Of a stretch of DNA of 64,000 bases, positions 44,745 through 56,551 are shown piece by piece; within the stretch, counting starts at the first letter, position 1, and every line of letters starts with the position of its first letter. The stretch is from Eucalyptus grandis (lineage: Eukaryota; Streptophyta; Magnoliopsida; Myrtales; Myrtaceae), in contig NC_052612.1 of assembly GCF_016545825.1 (NCBI RefSeq), positions 48,591,738 through 48,655,737 on the forward strand. The letters run 5' to 3'. A model generated the notes under the pieces. That model was not told where the DNA came from and ran no database searches. It worked only from the letters and a program-made list of their open reading frames with translations. The position numbers were made by a program, and so were the translations under genes.

Positions 44745-47700
44745 TTATTGCTGCTTTTTAGCTTCACTTCTTCGAATCAATCGAGCTGATCCTGTCTTAG
44801 CCAATCCTGAATAGTAATCACCGACGTTTGCCACAAATAGTGGATCCCTGTCCTCACTAACATCAGCGATGTTACCAGCAGCATTTCCATGATCAGTCTG
44901 CTCTAACTCTCTCGTTAAATCTTCCATCGTCTTCTTTAAAGTGGCTTTGTTGGCCTGTCCTGCCTCGCCCATTGAAATACCAACCATGGTAATTTTTGGA
45001 AGAAAAGGATTAGGTTGCAATTTTTGCTTCACAGGTTCACCAGTCAAGCTTTCTAATCTGTGTCTGACACATGAGAATAACATAGTAAGATGCCATAAAG
45101 TTCATCGCATTTCATTGAAATGAATGTGCTACTAGGAGACTACCTTGCACCAACTTCTTTCTGCAGCTTCTGTTGCTCCTTCGACCAAGGATGTCTAAGC
45201 CAATCTCCAAACGGGAAGCGGAAATCTGCCTTTTGTCCTAGGTCAACATGGTGGTTTTCTTCTAAGGCAAGCTTGTCTGTTGACTCTTGAGAAGATTCAT
45301 CCGTTTTCATTCCACGATCACCGAGATAGTGGGTTAAATCAGAAGCTCTAACTAAAGATGCTGCAGTCCTGAAGAAAAAGGAACTTCAGTGAAAATATAA
45401 TGGAAAGATCCAGAGCTAAACTGTCTTGAGAAGGCAAAGAAGTACTTAAGTAATCTTAAAGCAGTGACAACAAACAAAGAAGTTGTAAAATTTCGGACTG
45501 TTGGACACAAATAGAAAGAGGCCCATTATCAGGAAGAGAACAGAATTGGTGTTATGAGTGCATCACCTAATTATGTTGTGAAAACTTTCCCAATTCAATA
45601 CAGAAAACTACAAGATTCCCCACCTCACAAAATAAGTGTAATCCCAGATCAATGGTTCACATGTCATGTTAGTTTACCTGATTCATCTGAAGTTTCTAGT
45701 GGTCAGAGCATATGGAAAACAAGATATTTCTCCCGGCAACATCAGTGTTCTCCTTTTATTAGAAGTACATACCTTCGCTCAAATGAGTCAACTATATAAG
45801 GAAATTTTGGTTGAATCCCAGTGGCTTTGCGCAACCATCGATTTCCCAGGATCACTCTGTCAACGGCATAGAGTAGCTGCATCTCAGCAGCCTTTGAAAT
45901 GACACTTAAAGGTATACCAGGATGCCCCATCTCTTCCAAAACTTCTTGAACCTTTCCGACAAAAAAAACTGCCATCAACTAAAACTTCGATTATATTATA
46001 TCATGCCAAAGAAAATTATAATTGATTTTAAGAACACTATTGCCCCCTTGGCAGCTAAGATGAATGGACAATCAGCACATCATAAAACATTGAATCTCCA
46101 GCAACTAGCTTCCTGGTCACTAGATAGCAAAAGCAAACTGCTTGCAGGCTGGAATATGGTTAGTCCACACATCAAACCTTCTGTATCGTGCAGCAAAAAA
46201 TGTTGGATTGTAGTTTTTCTTCCTTTCCATCCTTGTCTTTGGGTAGGGTTGTCAACTTGGGATTCAGTGTTTTCTTTTTTTTTTCAATCTGTTGTTTATA
46301 TTTGAGTCAGAGGATTTTGGGAATTGTTTAAGAGGTAAATTAGAAGCTGTACCTCTGGAGGCTCCCATAGACTATCTCCCACATCATCAGCAACTTCGGT
46401 CAGGTTATCATCAATCACATCTCGACGCCGCTGCATGTGCCGAGTTTGAATCAAAGAATGAAAATGCTGCTCAACAGATTCTTCAAGAATGTTGTCAAGC
46501 ATGTTTTTATCAAAAAAATAAGGAGTATACCTGATAAAGAGAAGATGAGGAAGTGGCTGTTAGATACAGCAAAAGACACTAATCAAACATAGTACCAGAA
46601 AATTGAGAAACAACTTCTGCATGTATAATTTGCAGGTAAGAATATAATGAAGAAATTGAGAATTAACAATGAAAAGAAGCGTCACCAATCCAACTAATCA
46701 AATCCAATATCAAATATCTGACTACATAAATTAGGCAGACCAATTTAGAAAAGAATTAAAAATTTAGGACTAGACTCCTGCCCAAGTGATCTAATGAGAA
46801 CTTTTTATTTTTTATTTTTTTTAGGGGGAGAGATGCTCGAACAGGGGACGAACAGAAAAGAAGGAAGAAAAGAGCTCATGACATTTGATGAAGAGATTGA
46901 TCCAAGTGCAAAGTGCTAACCCAGCCAGAGAACCGCTAACAGGAAATGTCAAGTTCTTAATCAATAAAATTGACCAAATAAAAGTGAGATGCCGCAGCAC
47001 ATTTGAATCTCAAATCGATGAAAAGAGACGTGTGTCAAAGACCTTACCATTTAATACCATCTGAAGTAGCTATTGCAATGTCTAAATTTTGGGCACTAAA
47101 TACGGGCACACCATCAATTTGTCTATTTCCATTTCCCTGAGATATTGTCTTCAGAAGTTTATTGGCTGCCTTGACCTTCAAAGAAAAAGGGAAAAGCTTA
47201 GACATCAATAAATTTGCATGCGCATTGAGTAAGATGGTCTTGCCAGATACCTGTTTCTCGTTAGGAACAAACTGGAACAAGTGAGGTTTCTCCTGCATAA
47301 AGATTAAATCAAAAGATAAGTCACTATTTATTAGTGGGAGGTAAAAACTCATTCAGATATCTCAAACAGGAATCTATGAGTTTCCTGAAAAAGTAGCATA
47401 AGTATTGTCGGCCATTTTCAGCTGAAACCCCAGACTTACATATTCTCTGAAAAACTTCACAGTTCTCTCAGCTTACATTACTTTCTACAATCCCACGAGA
47501 CAATTTCTTAGCTATAGGGTGACAATTTCTTAGCTATAGGGTAACAATTGCTTGGAGGTTAACCCTCACATTTTAATGAACTACCATCCCGATATTAAAA
47601 ATTGTACTGAACATGGAAATGGTAAAGCTTAAACAGAGATTTTCAATGAAACATAGAATCAATCATATCAGGAAAGAGGAAGTGACATATATCCACAATA

Positions 47701-49074
47701 CGCACTATATATACTACTACATATTTATTGAGGTCAGATCTCAGCCGAACAAATTTTGCCAACCTCAAACTTGCCTGCCGCACCTCTCAAAAAGAACTTC
47801 CCAAATTGTACAAACTTCTTCCAAAGCATATGGCTAGGATGTTCAGCACTCATTGAATTGCGATAGAAACAACAGAACTAACAGAAGATGGCCAATAAAG
47901 TAGAGAAGGCAATTGACTGTGATGGGTATAACAAGCACCACGCAAGAAAAGAAAACTTCCATGGCAATAGGATTCAAGGATGCATCACGGGCTGGGAATT
48001 GGAGTACCTTGAAATGCTCATATGCTAGATCCAGTCGACAAGCACCCACGACGCCACTTGGGATGTTCAACCGCTTAACGTAAGTAACTACAGAGAATAC
48101 ATCAGATCAGAGTTTGAGTCATGCATATACATGCATATAGAGTGAGAGTGTCAGTTCAGAAAGGAACATGCACTCGGTTGAGCTTGATCTGTAAAACATC
48201 CCCTGGTGTAATTATTCATTTCGTGTATACCAATAAGAGCAGACATCTTCCATCAATTTCACTGAGAATAGGAAGCTTTACAGAGAGAATTGAATGATTT
48301 CTAAAGACATGATCATACAGAACAGGTCATTAGCCACACAGCAATGGTTGGCAATGCCCTGGAATATAGTGAAGAGGTTCATCCTTAAGAAGCTAAGAGT
48401 GAGAAGCATGCTCATTTAATAAAAGCAAAACCATACCTGCGTCGCCTAAATCCATGAAGAACCGGAAGACAGGGCCATTCCTCTCGCTCTTAGTAATCGA
48501 AGCGAACACCTTCTTCAGCCACTCCGGCGTTCTGCACATCAGTTAAGTAGCGACAAAAAACCCTAAGACCTTCAACCATCGCAACGAAGCAAATCAATGG
48601 AACAAGGAAAGCACAATTGCACAGCAAAACAAACCGCTTCGAAAGGAAGGGAACATCGAAGTGCGTGGACACGGCCATGAGGCCCGTCCCCGAGAGGTCG
48701 CACATGCTGAACACCTGCCCGACGAAGGCCGGGCCGCGGCCCTTGCCGTTCGATTTGATCGCCGAAATCCGCACCGTCGACGGGAACGCGCCGGCGGCGG
48801 CGGCGCCCGGCTCGGCCGGAGCCTTGACCTCCGGCGCCGGCTTGAGCGGCGTCGGATGAGGCGGCGGCGGCGCCGAGTCGGAGGGCGAGGCGATCGACAG
48901 GGCCGGCGGGAGCCGGACGGGGAGGAGGAGCTTGGGAGGCGGAGGCGGGGAGGCCAGGGAAGGAGGGGCGGCCTTGTGATTGGGGATGAGAGGGAGGAGA
49001 GTGGAGTTGAGGAGGTGGGAGAGGGGGTTGGGGTGGTGACGGTGCTTGCGCGGCGGCTCGGGGGAGACGGCCAT
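44745..49074 (-). CDS. Tic22-like family protein, 9 exons
   Basis: Tic22 proteins act in the plastid intermembrane space in protein import; this larger plant paralogue type (Arabidopsis At5g62650-like, from memory) is not well defined. Exons on the minus strand: 48635-49074, 48437-48531, 48008-48087, 47251-47292, 47048-47175, 46353-46530, 45773-45951, 45144-45368 and 44745-45063. All are GT-AG with consistent phase, giving 561 aa. The N-terminus (MAVSPEPPRKHRHHPNPLSH) is Pro/Ala-rich and may be a targeting sequence. The conserved core runs from VFSMCDLSGTGLMAVSTHFD through TPEWLKKVFASI and VPVFSAQNLDIAIATSDGIK to WYTPYFFDKNMLDNILEESV and TRHMQRRRDV. The C-terminal part (KADFRFPFGDWLRHPWSKEQ onward) is less familiar. 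A GA repeat precedes the start. Confidence 0.85.
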
Positions 49075-49172
49075 GGCGGAGGGGAGCGGAGCTCCGGCGG
49101 TCGGGTGCGACGGTGGGAAGCCTGGAGAAAGGAGGAGGAAACGAGGGATAAGGAAGGCCGAAGCTTCTTCGC

Positions 49173-49190
49173 TCTCTCTCTCTCTCTCTC
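49173..49190. repeat. CT/GA microsatellite upstream of the Tic22-like start
   Basis: A (CT)n run lies 100 nt upstream of the start codon, i.e. GA-rich on the coding strand, like the leaders of NDUFA5 and WRKY in this window. Confidence 0.8.
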
Positions 49191-49199
49191 ACCGGGCTT

Positions 49200-50138
49200 C
49201 TTCTAGATAGACCGTCCGTGCCATTCGACCGGCTCACGCGCGGTGGCGGTGGCGCGGGTCCTATCAGTGCCTCGTCGCTAATGAGAATGACACGATCAGC
49301 TAAAGCCAAAGGGCGCCTACGACATATATACATATATATGTGTATGTATATAAGAAAATATTGCTTTATTTTTCCTAATTTCAAAGAAAATTCTTTGTCT
49401 AAAACTAGATAATACTAGTTAAACATATTGATTCTAAACACTATATGAAGTGCATGTCTAATCAGCACGAAGTAAGCATTCGAAAAAACTTACAGAAATA
49501 GTCTAGTAATCCGGCACACAACCTAAATACATTCCTTATTTTAATGTGTCGATATCTACATGTTTTGTCCCTCCAATTTCTTTCACTTCTGAAAATATTC
49601 TCGAATTTTATATCCTAGAGTATAGACAAATTATAACATACTCAAGTCCAAACTTGGAGACCAGAGGTGTGCAAGCAAGTGGTTCTTAACCTTTATGTCT
49701 TTTATGATTAAATGTGCCATTGGCAAAAAAAGGAATTGTAAATTCGGGCATTTTTCCGAATTCAATCCTGCTCTTCAACTCATATGTTATGTACGGATTT
49801 ATAGATTTTCAGTAACGCATCATGTATCTCACCATTTAATTAAGTTCATGTAAAAAAAAAATCATCCCTAAAATCTAAACCGCCTCTTTAATCTTGTGAT
49901 TCAAACCAGCTCGTTTTAAAAATTCACTAAGGCGAGAAGGCCGTCCCGGCCTAACAGGGGCCCCAAAAACCCAAGCCGGTTCGATCTGAGCTAATCCGGG
50001 TTTTGGGGCCTTCGGGCTATTCCTTCACCCCGGATTAGGGGCCCTCCGTGGAGAGAGGAGTCGAAGAGGAAGGCTCGGGAACAGAAGTAGGGTGGGAACG
50101 ACCAAGGCTGTATAGGAAAATAAAAGGACAGTTTTCAT
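49200..50138. other. Intergenic, promoter side of the Tic22-like gene
   Basis: I see no gene. A 'tatatatacatatatatgtg' word at about 49323-49342 is TATA-like but too generic to assign. 49920-50040 has a short inverted GC-rich stretch ('ccccaaaaacccaagccgg' and 'ccgggttttggggcc'). Confidence 0.35.
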
Positions 50139-50959
50139 AATTTTAGGGGAAATTTTCAAAAAATGACCCGAAGTGTCATTATTTGCTCAAATAAAGGCCT
50201 GAAGTGGATTTTGTTTCAAATAAAAACCTAAAGTGGCCTTAGTTGTTTCAAATAAGGGCCTAAAGTGGCTTTGATTATTTCAAATAAGGACCCGACCGTG
50301 CCGATCGTCGCCTAGCTAAATTTTTCAACCAATCAAGGGTATTTTTGTCATTTTACATTTCACTTTTTTTTTTTTTTTTTCTTCTTCTTCCTCTTAGCCG
50401 GTGGTCGACCGGCCACTGGCGATGCCCACAAAGGGCTAAGCGAGGGTCACCCCCGCTGGTGAGGGCCACCCATGTTGGCCACAGGTGAGGGACGGTCTAG
50501 CCTGAGTGTGGCGACCCTTGCCCAGGGGCCATCCGCGAGGTCGGCACGGGTTGACCTCGCGGATGGCCCTGGGCGAGGGTTGCCATACCCAAGTGAGGCC
50601 AACCCTTGCCTAGCCCTTTGTGGGCATTGCTAGTGGCTGGCTGGCCACTGGTGAAGAAGAAGAAGAACTAGCCAAAAAAATGGAAAAAAGAAAAAAAAGG
50701 AGGAAATGACAAATGACGAAAATACCCTTGATCACTGGAAAGACGGATCCTTATTTAAAACGGACATAGCCACTTCAGGCTATTATTTGAAATAAACATA
50801 ACCACTTTACGTTCTCATTTGAAATAACATCCACTTTAAACATTTATTTGAGAAAATGAAGACACTTGAAGTTCTTATTTGAAACAATGTCCACTTCGGA
50901 CCCTTATTTGAGAAAAAGATGGTACTTCGAGTCCCTTTTTGGAATTTTCCCTAATTTTA
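50139..50959. mobile_element. Foldback-type element with 7-bp target duplication
   Basis: AATTTTA flanks both sides (50139-50145 and 50953-50959). The arms of about 200 nt are imperfect inverted repeats, starting AGGGGAAATTTTC at the left and AGGGAAAATTCC (inverted) at the right. Each contains several copies of a 'aaataagggcctaaagtgg'-type unit. The core 50395-50660 is itself palindromic and GC-rich ('ggccactggcgatgcccac' against 'gtgggcattgctagtggc'). No protein is encoded. The whole can fold into a long hairpin. Confidence 0.85.
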
Positions 50960-51633
50960 GTTTGTGGAACTCTATTATGACTTCTTTTTACGGCAAACTT
51001 TTTGATAGTTCCTATACCCGGGCCACCTTGGATCAATTCAAACCAAGAGATAAGGAGGGAAGAATTCATATTTCCGGGAGGTCTCTCTCTAAATATAACA
51101 TCAGTGCCACAAAATACACTATTCAAAGTACAAGCTGTGGATATGACCTCACCGAAACTTGAAAAAAATACGAGTATGAGCTTGACACAGGTCAAGCCGG
51201 CAAAATCAAGAGTATGACGGTAGTCATTCGACCCCAGCTCGTACAAACTGGTACGGCTAAAAGTATGTCGTCATCGAACAATCTGTTCAGCAGGCAAACA
51301 AAATCAAAACAATTTGCACCGGGCACAATTCAAAAGCATAGCGTTGTTCCTCGCACGGGTACTCTTATCATAAATCTCTGAGCAGCAGTGTTCTCCCCCT
51401 TCCTGGAAAATCCAGAAAGCAACGCCATAGTCATTTTGCCAATGCCTTCCTCACACCATCATGTGAACCATGAGTCTCCCCTCTATACAAAGGATCCTTC
51501 ACTTAAGACAAGGGCAGGCCACAAAACAAACATTCGAGCACATTATCTGGTGCCATGGAAGAGATAAACTGAACACATTCTCTCTCTGAACTGCTATAGA
51601 GGCCACTGTCAAGAACTTTACATACATTAGAGA
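50960..51633. other. 3' flank of the At4g18975-type PPR gene
   Basis: The right part probably includes the 3' UTR. The open frame 50875-51246 on the minus strand overlaps the TIR element and is not called. Confidence 0.35.
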
Positions 51634-53502
51634 TCAATCGGATTCATAAACCCCATCTGTGTCCGGAATTGTTTCATCGGCATCAGTTGTGTTCCCTTCC
51701 AATGGACCATCAGACTCATTCAGTTGCTTAGTTTCTTCAATAATCTCATCACCATTCACGCTGCTGCTTTCGTTAACGGCATTGAATTCATTCAGACGCT
51801 TCGCTGATATTTTAACACGCTTCCCTTTGATGTATCGGTACTCCCATTTTGGTGGCGGGTATTTCTTTGTTAGTTTCTCATATTTGTCCATCATACCTAG
51901 CTGTTGGAAGACATTGCCCACCATCGAAACAATTGAAACATTGGGTTTAACTCCAAGTTCCTCCATGTCAGCAAATACCTAAAAAGAACGTGTGAGGGAA
52001 AACGAAGAATCTTAAGATATAGTCGATAGTGGGCCATGAAAATAAATGGAGTCCAATCATGCATCAAGATGGTCTAAATGGCAAAAAAGAAAGGTGGCAG
52101 TTGAAAACATAGGTACCTTAGATAAGCACAAATACATCCTTATAGATGACGAATAGTGAAAACCATATGAGCATGTGCATGGTGCATTTCCCAATAATTT
52201 TTTATTGAATTGAGCATGTTTTCAGATGCTTGAAATTTCACTCTGTAATGAAGAGCTAAACCACAAAGCAGAGCAGTGCAAGCACGACTAACAGAATTAT
52301 TCGAAAGTCAATCCGTCATGCCTATATCCAATAAGATTAAACAACCAATAGCATCTTTTGTTCTCATAGCTCAAGAAAGTGACATAAACTTTAGTAAGAC
52401 CAAAGAAGAGTACCTCAAACATCTTGTCATGCATGCCTCTCTTATAATATATCGATATCACTTTGTTGAAGAATTTACGAGGTGTGCCTTCCAGATTCTG
52501 AGAAAATATCGTTGTCCACAGTTCCTCAGCTTCGTCAAGCCTGCCATCTTCTGCTAATGCATTAAGCAATGTAAAGTAACTTCCCATCGTTCTTCCTTGA
52601 CCTTTGCTTAACATCCACTTAGAGACCTATGGCACCAACAAGATTTATGTGATTTTATAGTGAAAAATTCCAGGCAACTATGCAAGAGATAATAACATAG
52701 AAAGCGGAGGAGCACAGAGGATAAAGAAGTGGCACCTGTATTATTCTCTTCCATTCCTTTTCGTTCTCAAGTGTCTTCAAGGCTTTCTTGACTGTGATCA
52801 GGGGAAACTCTAGTTCCCAAGCAATAAACGAATCAAGTGCCCCATAGACTTCCTCTTTTACATTTGACAATCCCTTCACCTGAAAAGAGAGATTGTTAAC
52901 CCAAAAAAAGCTGTTCAAAGATGCAAAGAAGCCATATATCTTATGAAACAAATAATTTCAGAAAATTCAATGCCCTAATACTGGTTATATACTTTTATTA
53001 GGCTCCTATAAAGTACAGATAAAGGAATGAGATGAGTTTGCAAGCATACACAGTCAACAAGCTTTGCAGACTTGGAGATTGTCCCAATTTTCTTCTGTGA
53101 TTTCCATACTCGAGGATATCTAGGCCGGGGACCTTTCGCTCCACACACCTAATAATCATCAAAAAGCCTCATTGTAAGAGGAGGAATTCCCATCTTATGG
53201 TCGCACTAAAGGAAACAAGTAGACAACTTCCTTTTGCAATAGAAAACACATTACTTCGATCACAAAACAGTAATTGCTACTGCATGATTAGGGCGAAATT
53301 CCCGTAATCATTCACTCCCTCATTTGCAGGTTAGCACTAAGCAGTGAACCATGCAGAAAAAGCTTGTTCAAATATAATTCATCCACAAGCTAATCTGCAG
53401 CAGCCGTTCTTATCTTACCACAATAGTTCTAATGTTTCTGGAGATTTGACTCGATTCAAATCTTCTCGGTATAACCGGCAGAGAATAATTGAAACTAAGC
53501 AT
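51634..53502 (-). CDS. PPR protein, At4g18975-like, 5 coding exons
   Basis: A short P-class-like PPR protein, expected in plastids; its RNA target is unknown. Exons on the minus strand are 53419-53502, 53050-53148, 52736-52879, 52414-52626 and 51634-51978. All junctions fall between codons (phase 0), giving 294 aa. Recognisable text: [20 protein letters not shown], then [96 protein letters not shown] and [16 protein letters not shown]. The last 50 residues are acidic and variable. The start at 53502 lies one base after a splice acceptor (TTTCAG|G), so an upstream non-coding exon is implied, probably in 53600-54060. The N-terminus ([20 protein letters not shown]) suits an organelle targeting peptide. 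Confidence 0.9.
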
Positions 53503-54235
53503 CCTGAAAAAAAACACACACACAAAGAATCGGTAAATGCAGCAGAATTAAGCTCAACAAAAAGCAAGTTACGTAGCAGAGAACCACAGAAACGATTCAT
53601 GGTCTAACGACCCAATCCTGGGATTACTCTAAAATTCAACCTTGCGAAAGCAAATATATGAATTTCAAATTAGCTCCCAGTTTGTCCTCGAGGTGCCGCC
53701 AACTGCGGACATTACCATGCTCCTATCTAGTAAGATATAATCCTAAAACAAATGGTCTTCCGACAGCTTCCAATCGAAACGAAACCAAACGCAAAATCAA
53801 GAGCCACTGAATTAGCCGAGAGACGCATTGACAGATGGGGCGGCGCCGCAGATAGACGCCGTTCGCACTGAAACTTCACTCAACTCTCTGGCCAAAAGAA
53901 AAGGAAGTGGTAATAATCGGACGACCGTGCAAAGTCCCGACTCGACATCATCTCCGCAACGAAGTAACCGCAGCGCTCGTTCGCGGGAAGGAGGGCTAGG
54001 AAAACTTACCGTTCGATGATTTCCTCCTTATCTTCGCTGAAAATCCCTTTCACTGTTGAGAACTCTCCCTCGCCTGCAAATTTCTATCACCATGAAGGCA
54101 GCGGAAAGAGAGAATCTGTCGCAGACGAGTCCGAACTCCGAACTGAATCGCAACGGTGGGCTTCGGTTTTGGGCCCGAAGGATGGGCTTCTGTTGGCCCT
54201 AAAATTCACCACTCGGAAATAAATGGGCCCACAAA
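53503..54235 (-). promoter_or_regulatory. 5' UTR intron and upstream region of the At4g18975-like gene
   Basis: The start codon immediately follows an acceptor, so the leader must be spliced. The non-coding exon lies somewhere in 53600-54060, but its donor is not pinned down. Open frames here (53828-54222) are not recognised. Confidence 0.5.
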
Positions 54236-55000
54236 ATTGACAGCCAGCAGTAAAAGCTTCCTCTAGATTTTGACTTTTTTTAAAAAAAAAAAAAATTGGC
54301 TGTCAATTGCAAAGAGATAATAAACATGAAATACTGAATTTTATTTTCCCTTTAAAAGGAGAAAAAATTGGGATTATTCATGAAAATTGTAGTAGATTCT
54401 TTATGACGTTTTAACAAATTGCATTTTTTTAGTGAAAACCACTTGAATAAATATTTTTGTATAATTACGATACTAACCTAATAAGGATGTTGCCCCATTG
54501 GTGCACACTCTTTCCTACTCTTCTAAAAAGATAGATTAGCATTTTTTTATCACTAAAAATCTCAAATTAGTATATCTATTAAAAATTTACTCCAAATGAC
54601 AAAAAAAAAATTACTTATACACTTGAAACAAATTTACTCCCACAAAAAAGAAATGGTATATTTATAACAAATATACCATCCGTTAAATTGAATTAAAACC
54701 ATAAAATTAAGAAATTGATACAACTATAAAAAATTAAAAATAATATACTAGTTAACTGTCACGTGTTCTTCCTTTGGATCTTCTAAGGAATTGACAAAGA
54801 ATACGACCACCTCAAAGATGGCAACTCTGACACGGGACGAGGCTCGAGCAATTCCTAATCACCCAAGAGCTGCCATTGGAGGGCCTCATAATCCGAGCGT
54901 TGCCTCAGGACTGGGGGCTCGACCGATTCCCAATCGCCCAAGAGCCTTATCCGACAAACGGAGTTGCTGCAAGACTAGGGGCTCGACCAATTCCCAGTTG
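54236..55000. other. AT-rich spacer
   Basis: No gene is seen. An A/T-rich stretch runs from 54270 to 54760, followed by the start of the tandem repeat at 54836. Confidence 0.35.
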
Positions 55001-55020
55001 CCCTAGTTGCCCAAGAGCCT
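54836..55020. repeat. Three-copy diverged repeat, period about 65-75 nt
   Basis: The word 'ggggctcgaccgattcccaatcgcccaagagcc' occurs in three variants, at about 54840, 54914 and 54977. A TATA-like 'gatataaatagggg' at about 55147 and a leader-like segment follow. Together, 54780-55600 may be a retrotransposon LTR, but the ends are not visible. Confidence 0.65.
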
Positions 55021-56551
55021 AATCTAGCAAGTGTTAGTAAGCTTTGCTCTCCCTTGCACTCTCACACTTAAGGGAGAGAATTTTTAGAGAGAGAAAATAG
55101 AGAGAAGCTCTAGAGAATAATTATACTTCTTAAATGGAGTGGATGATATAAATAGGGGAAGGCTCGTCTATTTATACAAAAGTCTCTTTAATTATAACCA
55201 TTAATCTTCTATACGATCTAACAGTAAAGGATCCCAATTCTCATCTAATCGATTCCACGGTGAAGATGCACTTTGATCTAATGGTTAAGGATTTTTATTC
55301 CCGTCACATTAGTCAAGCGGTGGAGATTGATCTCGTCTAACAGTTGAGATTATCAATTTTCATCAAACGATTCCGAAGTTTAGAAAAGTCAAGAATAAAT
55401 GGTAAGGGAAAGTTTGGGTTAACAAAGTTTGAACTATAGTTGTCCAAATCCCAAATTAAATTTCTTTCCTTATCCAGTGCCCACGGACTTCTCCTATGAC
55501 CGATCAAGCAGAGGGTTTTACTTTTTTCGTGTGTTGACTTTGTTGGCCGTATATATAAGATATATATCCGCTCTTGGTCAGACAACATTAAAGCGCTAAT
55601 TTTTGTGTGCCGTGGTTGCTAATATCATGGGGAAGTGCTACAGTGCTTGGTAGCGGGTCTTTTTATCGGTCGTGAATTGAAACTTATTCGTAAATTACAT
55701 TAAAAAAGTATTAGTGTTCGATCCAATTAAATATCGTTAGTTTAAAATTGATTTAATTATTTCATCAGATTGATAGATTATTTAGCGAGGAATTATCAAG
55801 CAAAATACTGCGTGGCTATAATTAAAGCTTGAGTGTTTGAGTGACTAGAGTCGATTTTTTATTTAAATGTGCCCTCCCAAAGAGAAAACCGTTTGTTGGC
55901 ATCTAGAGTTCTTAAATTGTTTGACCATTTGAAAATTTCTTTATCGAGAACGAGGAAGAACAAAAATTGTTTCCACCATCACCATTCACATTTTAGTTAA
56001 AAAAAGAAGAAGAAAAGAAGTGGGAAAGAGGCTTCTCGTAAATTACGAAATTTAAAAGCTAATTAGCGTAATAAGCACGAAAATATCAATTATTTGAGTA
56101 AATGGAAATTTTTTTGCAAAAATATTATAATTTGGAAGCTAAGAGCAATATTATTGAAAATTTTCGTGAAAAGTGGATATTCTTTCGGATCCAACGTGAT
56201 ATCCTATCGATAAAAAAATAAAAGAAAAAGAGAGGGAGAGAGAAGATAAAGTCCAACGCGATGTCCCGATCCAGATATCCAATTTGGATATTTTGGGCCG
56301 AGCCCGGGATCGACCAAAAACGTCAGCTCGTTTTCGTAGCGAGCGGCGACGACTAAAGCGGGGTTGCGTTTTGGGCGAACGCGAGACGATGACGTCACCT
56401 CATCCGCTTCGCTTCTTTTTTGGGCTCGCAACGAACTCAGAGAGTGATAGAGAGAGAGAGAGAGAAGCGCTTGCGCAGCGCATGATCTCTCGCCACCTCG
56501 CGCCTTGATTCTCCGTCCAGCCGAAGCAGCTTCCTCCGCCGGGACGGGACG
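55021..56551. other. Spacer upstream of the At3g49140-like gene
   Basis: The left half may be LTR-derived. 56200-56550 is the probable promoter and 5' UTR, with a GA run at 56452-56465 just 87 nt before the start codon. The long minus-strand frame 56204-56710 is GC-rich noise overlapping the real first exon. Confidence 0.4.
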
